Part shown: positions 7,612-10,452 of the stretch, one piece after another
How positions within the stretch are numbered: the stretch's first letter is position 1
Layout of the letters: the number at the start of each line of letters is the position of its first letter
NCBI GenBank assembly: GCA_035591015.1
Contig: JAXIUW010224396.1
Coordinates: 1 to 10,452, forward strand
Origin: Cephalothrix simula
Taxonomy: Eukaryota; Nemertea; Palaeonemertea; Archinemertea; Cephalotrichidae
Reading direction: 5' to 3'
Length of the DNA stretch: 10,452 nucleotides
Notes under the pieces: generated by a model
What the model saw: only the letters and a program-made list of their open reading frames with translations
Database searches by the model: none
What the model was told of the DNA's origin: nothing
Program-made: the position numbers and the translations under genes

Positions 7612-8325
7612 TGTTTTTTTTAAACATCTGATCTTTATTAATATATATATTTATACACTAGTATATACATAAAACTATAAATAAATCACCTCACTTAAGT
7701 CCTATTGGACATTATTAAAACCAAATACTTCGATATTTTTGTACACAGTGGTCTGAGTTAAAGTAGATATAATATAAGCAGAGTATTTATTCCAGAATCA
7801 ATATTAATACATTGAGATTTATGAATTTCTGTGATATTTTCTAGCAAATTCAGCGGTTATATTTAAAAGTTTTGAATTAGTATCTAAAGGTAACTGATTA
7901 TCGCCGAAAAGTAGGAATTTTGTTTTGTCTATAATTGTAAGATTACTTAAAATATCAAAAATCAATAAGTCCCGCAAGTCGTTTTTTATATGGATCTCTG
8001 CATCGGAATAAAAAATGGCTACTTGACAAAGTCTGATTGCATAAAGTGCAGTTAGGATCTAAGACCCCAGTGAAATTATGAGAGTATAATTGGCTCTTTA
8101 ACAAAAAATCTACCCTAAGACGGTTAAGATAAATTTCAATATTCCTCTTCATACCTCCAAGATTTACGGTTGATAATTTCTCATAGTTCGGAAGTGCACG
8201 AAATTTTGATCTAAACCTGGATAAAGTATTGATTGATCTTGTCTCATGATCCAAATTAGATCCTATTATTTGCTCTAAAAGGTTCGAAGGAGTGCCTCAC
8301 ATAGTTTGGACATAAATAATTTTCA
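7612..8325 (-). mobile_element. 5'-truncated non-LTR retrotransposon, antisense to DDX1
   Basis: On the minus strand, a degraded reverse-transcriptase C-terminal region (about 8322 down to 7819) is followed by ~200 bp of 3' UTR, an AATAAA signal (7634-7639 on the + strand as TTTATT) and a short A-tract (about 7614-7621). This is the arrangement of a target-primed LINE insertion truncated at its 5' end. The protein type (terminal Cys/His finger after an L-R-x-x-F-L-L-x-S-x-L-Y helix) suggests a Jockey/CR1-like clade, which I infer from memory of the family. The 5' junction near 8325 is approximate and no target duplication was found. Confidence 0.78.
7819..8322 (-). pseudogene. Broken ORF2 C-terminus of the non-LTR element
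   Basis: The longest intact stretch (8254 down to 7955, 99 codons) contains R-x-x-I-E-I-Y-L-N-R-L-R, then the finger C69-x2-C72-x7-H80-x4-C85 (about 8050-8000), typical of the region after reverse transcriptase in non-LTR ORF2 proteins. The frame is open upstream to a TGA near 8301, and further upstream an N-Y-L-x-P-x-x-V-R-x-S segment in another frame resembles the preceding part of such proteins. Downstream the frame stops at 7955-7957. One base over, it continues with D-L-R-D-L-L-I-F, L-S-N-L and K-F-L-L-F-G-D to a TAA at 7819-7821, which matches the usual family tail. At least one frameshift therefore lies near the A-run at about 7984-7989. It is a dead fragment. Confidence 0.78.
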
Positions 8326-8367
8326 ACTTTGTATATATATGTACATAGGCGTTCATTTCTTTGTTTT

Positions 8368-8828
8368 CAGACAACCTCAGACACCTAGCGTCATTTTGTT
8401 GAAAATTGGGTTTTGACACCCACCACCCAAATTATCTGACATTTGGTAAAGTTATCTGACACCGGCCAAGGAGACCACCCAATTTACCTGACGTCAAGAT
8501 AAAATGAAATGACATGGCCAAGAACACCCACCCAAAATTTTTGGCTTTCGCGACATTTTTTCCAAAATTTTTCTTGACACGACAAAATTTTCTTGATAAT
8601 ATCCAATTCACCCAATTTGCCTGACGTCAGACAAATTTACGACAAATTTTCCTTGACATCACCCAATTTATCCGACGTCAGACAATTTTTTGACAAATTT
8701 TCCAGACATCACCCAATTATCTGACGTCAGATAAAATTTTCCAGACGCCACCAATTTATCTGACATGTTATTTAATTTTTTTAGTCGTTTGACAAACACC
8801 ACCCCCGCCCGGTGTCTGAGGTTGTCTG
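8368..8828. mobile_element. 461-bp inverted-repeat element with internal ~50-bp units
   Basis: Perfect 18-bp inverted ends: CAGACAACCTCAGACACC (8368-8385) and GGTGTCTGAGGTTGTCTG (8811-8828). The inside is low-complexity and quasi-periodic: CACCCAATTT followed by a palindromic (C)TGACGTCA(G) core recurs at about 8477, 8609, 8660 and 8710, with a last, weaker copy near 8749. The clearest units are 51 and 50 bp apart and carry GACAAATTTTCC spacers. There is no ORF. It looks like a non-autonomous DNA element carrying a central minisatellite, as described for some MITE- or Helitron-like elements in invertebrates. I found no target duplication, so the superfamily is open. Confidence 0.78.
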
Positions 8829-9772
8829 TCAATCCCCCCCTGCGTAGGCCTACAGAAAGAGCAGTTTAAAGAGTGTAACAAAACGTGCTTATATGCTTGT
8901 TTAATCAATTTTTCAAGAGAAATCTCCTAACAATTTTTAGAATTAAAAAAAACGTTATGATTAGTAAATTAGCCTTTTTAGTCAAAATCTTAAAAGAAAA
9001 TTTTAATATATACATGTAGCCCGTATGTTGGGCTTAGGAATCAGGATTCCAATGTTAAAATGCGCCAAAACATTTTACGGGCCTTTTTGGGCTCCCCTGG
9101 CGTTTTTGGTGTTTTCAAGTATGTGATTGATCACATTTACCCCCAAAAAGTTATCTAGGTCTCGGCGCCATAAAATTAGGGCCAATTTTAGAAAAAAAAA
9201 ATTAGCCAACTTTTGAACCAAAACGGGCTTGTAAAGGCGGCGCAAATAGTGTGCATATGACCATCGACGCCTGAGATTCAAAAGTAGGGTTAATGTCTTT
9301 TTTAATATCCAATATTTAGCGATCTATCAATTTTCGAAAAAAAAACTTTCAAATAGGAATCCCATAATAAATTAATTTATAAAAATCAATAAAAGGAAAA
9401 TGGGACCTTCGTGAAAAGTAGTATCTCAGTTTTTATTATTTTCGTCTATACTTTCGAACGCAAGAAACTGTTATTGTTAAATTCAAAAGAATAAAATTGT
9501 GATTTCGAAGATGGACGTTCATTTTTGTATTTTTGTTTGGAAACTCGGCTACTTTTTACTTTTTTCAAAAATTCATAGATCGATGAATATTGGATTGTTA
9601 CTGCTCTTCACTATGGTAAAAATATTTCAAGAATTAAGGTGATCTAGTATTTCACAGTGGTCAGAAAGTTTCCGCCGCGTCAACGGACACATTTATATTG
9701 ATACACCCGTACATATATTTAAAAGTGACTTTAATGTGATTTTTACATTAACAATATTTATTTTCTCCACAG
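8829..9772. other. 3' part of the GC-AG intron, no recognised gene
   Basis: AT-rich sequence with poly-A/T runs. A 68-codon minus frame (9075-9281) has no family resemblance that I can name. TGTGAT-TG-ATCACA near 9122-9135 is a small palindrome. The stretch ends in a pyrimidine-rich tract before the acceptor at 9771-9772. Confidence 0.5.
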
Positions 9773-9830
9773 GGTGGGTATACCCCATTATCAAAATGCC
9801 CTAAAAATTGCACAGTTGAATCAAGTATCG
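9773..9830 (+). CDS. DDX1: DDX1 internal exon (linker after SPRY)
   Basis: A 58-nt exon: 19 codons, GGYTPLSKCPKNCTVESSI, plus one base of a split codon. Animal DDX1 has [21 protein letters not shown] here, with L-S-K-x-P and V-x-S conserved at the same spacing. This is the linker that returns from the inserted SPRY module to the RecA-like helicase core. The acceptor is TTTTCTCCACAG and the donor is ATCG|GTAAGT, close to ideal. The next exon should encode the helicase segment leading to motif Ia (P-S-R-E-L-A-E-Q in DDX1) and is not within the window. This is the most variable of the four exons, so its support depends partly on phase and position. Confidence 0.9.
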
Positions 9831-10300
9831 GTAAGTAAAGTACAGATCACATTATGTGCAATATTTTGTGTTTAGACTATGATATTTCTTGTGTGGCCTT
9901 TAAAAAGTGGAAGAAAATGCCAATTCTGCCGTAGGAAGAGAAAGCGCGGTACCTCATGTTTTGATGGAGCCGAGAAAATTAAAGTGTTTTGAATCACTTA
10001 GTAGGAGATAAATTTTGATAATTTTGACATAAATCAATTAAATTAACCCAAACGTTTAATGCACAAGTCATTTAAAGTCACCGCAGGGGGTAGCGGAGGT
10101 CATAACTGCACGTTATGCATCTGTTATCCAATAGATTAACTAAACCCCGAACAGAAACTATTCTTGGAACTTTGTCCTTCAAAATTCAAAGTTTATTTTT
10201 CAAAGTCAGCTGCATATATTTATTATTTACCTAATTCCGGTCAGGGGGCGGGGGTCTCCAGACACCAGGTGTAGAAACCTCAAATTTATCCAAATTTGTC
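9831..10300. other. Start of the next DDX1 intron
   Basis: It begins with GTAAGT. No exon or ORF is recognised up to the repeat at the window end; a G-rich block (GGGGGCGGGGG, near 10245) precedes that repeat. Confidence 0.55.
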
Positions 10301-10303
10301 CCT

Positions 10304-10452
10304 CGACCACCCACCCCTTGAGTTTCTGCAGCGGCAGAAACTAAATTATATTTTTTATAATAAGACCACCCCACCTTCTACACATGCAGAAACTTGGTGA
10401 AAAATTTTCGGGTTAGACCACCCCACTTTCTACATACGCAGAAACTTGATGA
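10304..10452. repeat. ~52-bp tandem repeat running off the window
   Basis: Two well-matched units start at 10363 and 10415: AGACCACCCCACYTTCTACA, then GCAGAAACTTGRTGA, exactly 52 bp apart. A more diverged unit starts near 10304 and contains the perfect 9-bp hairpin AGTTTCTGC-AGCG-GCAGAAACT (10321-10342). Units are separated by AAAATTTTC-like spacers. The array continues past the window edge, so its copy number is unknown. Confidence 0.75.

Larger units (their letters stand above)
7425..9772 (+). other. DDX1 GC-AG intron (2,348 bp, phase 0)
   Basis: It runs from the GC donor to acceptor TATTTTCTCCACAG (AG at 9771-9772). It contains an antisense retrotransposon tail and the 8368-8828 inverted-repeat element, annotated separately. 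The rest is AT-rich. Confidence 0.82.

Noticed and set aside
7590-8854. Similar inverted flanks (ACGTAGGCCAGGCAGGGGG and CCCCCCCTGCGTAGGCCTAC) as ends of one large element
   Set aside because: The match is short and built on GTAGGCC and poly-G/C words common in this DNA; the enclosed LINE tail and 461-bp element have their own ends.
9075-9281. 68-codon minus frame with basic and hydrophobic stretches
   Set aside because: Briefly considered as a retroelement fragment, but no motif of reverse transcriptase, integrase or nuclease is visible.
10304-10452. CRISPR-like array (regular spacing, repeats)
   Set aside because: Units are contiguous degenerate repeats without unique spacers, in a eukaryotic intron.

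Overview
This is AT-rich, non-coding-dominated animal nuclear DNA. The only host gene I can support is part of a DDX1 orthologue on the + strand. DDX1 is a DEAD-box RNA helicase with a SPRY domain inserted in its helicase core. Four short exons (1636-1708, 2300-2376, 7371-7424, 9773-9830) have compatible phases (0/1, 1/0, 0/0, 0/1). Joined, they give about 87 codons that align without a gap to the end of the SPRY domain and the start of the following linker in animal DDX1. Exons for the N-terminus, the start of SPRY and the rest of the helicase core must lie outside the window. The long repeat-filled introns and the frequent palindromes TACATGTA and GTAGGCCTA suggest a marine invertebrate, perhaps an echinoderm or another invertebrate deuterostome. 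That assignment is an impression and not a proof.

Layout. 1-1635 is upstream intron, with a degenerate tRNA-like SINE head (about 418-600) and an inverted-repeat element (about 855-1204). 1709-2299 is a 591-bp intron. 2377-7370 is a 4,994-bp intron carrying a CpG-rich repetitive patch (about 2480-2850), a piggyBac-like MITE bounded by TTAA (3002-3692), a long-armed foldback element (about 3921-4457), a small hairpin and direct repeat (4976-5034), a 28-bp inverted pair 516 bp across (6271-6786), and a second, reversed, decayed foldback copy (about 6797-7240). 7425-9772 is a 2,348-bp intron that begins with GC instead of GT. It holds an antisense, 5'-truncated, frameshifted non-LTR retrotransposon tail (about 7612-8325) and a 461-bp element with perfect 18-bp inverted ends and internal ~50-bp units (8368-8828). 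The window ends inside the next intron, in a ~52-bp tandem repeat (from about 10304) of similar architecture.

There is no operon, CRISPR array or bacterial-style gene cluster. Other ORFs of 60-99 codons look like chance open frames, except the antisense one at 7955-8254, which is the retrotransposon fragment. The most interesting material is the set of non-autonomous elements packed into the introns: two copies of one foldback family, and two loci whose ~50-bp units share a palindromic core and an AAATTTTC spacer. All identifications are by eye; no alignment or database search was run.
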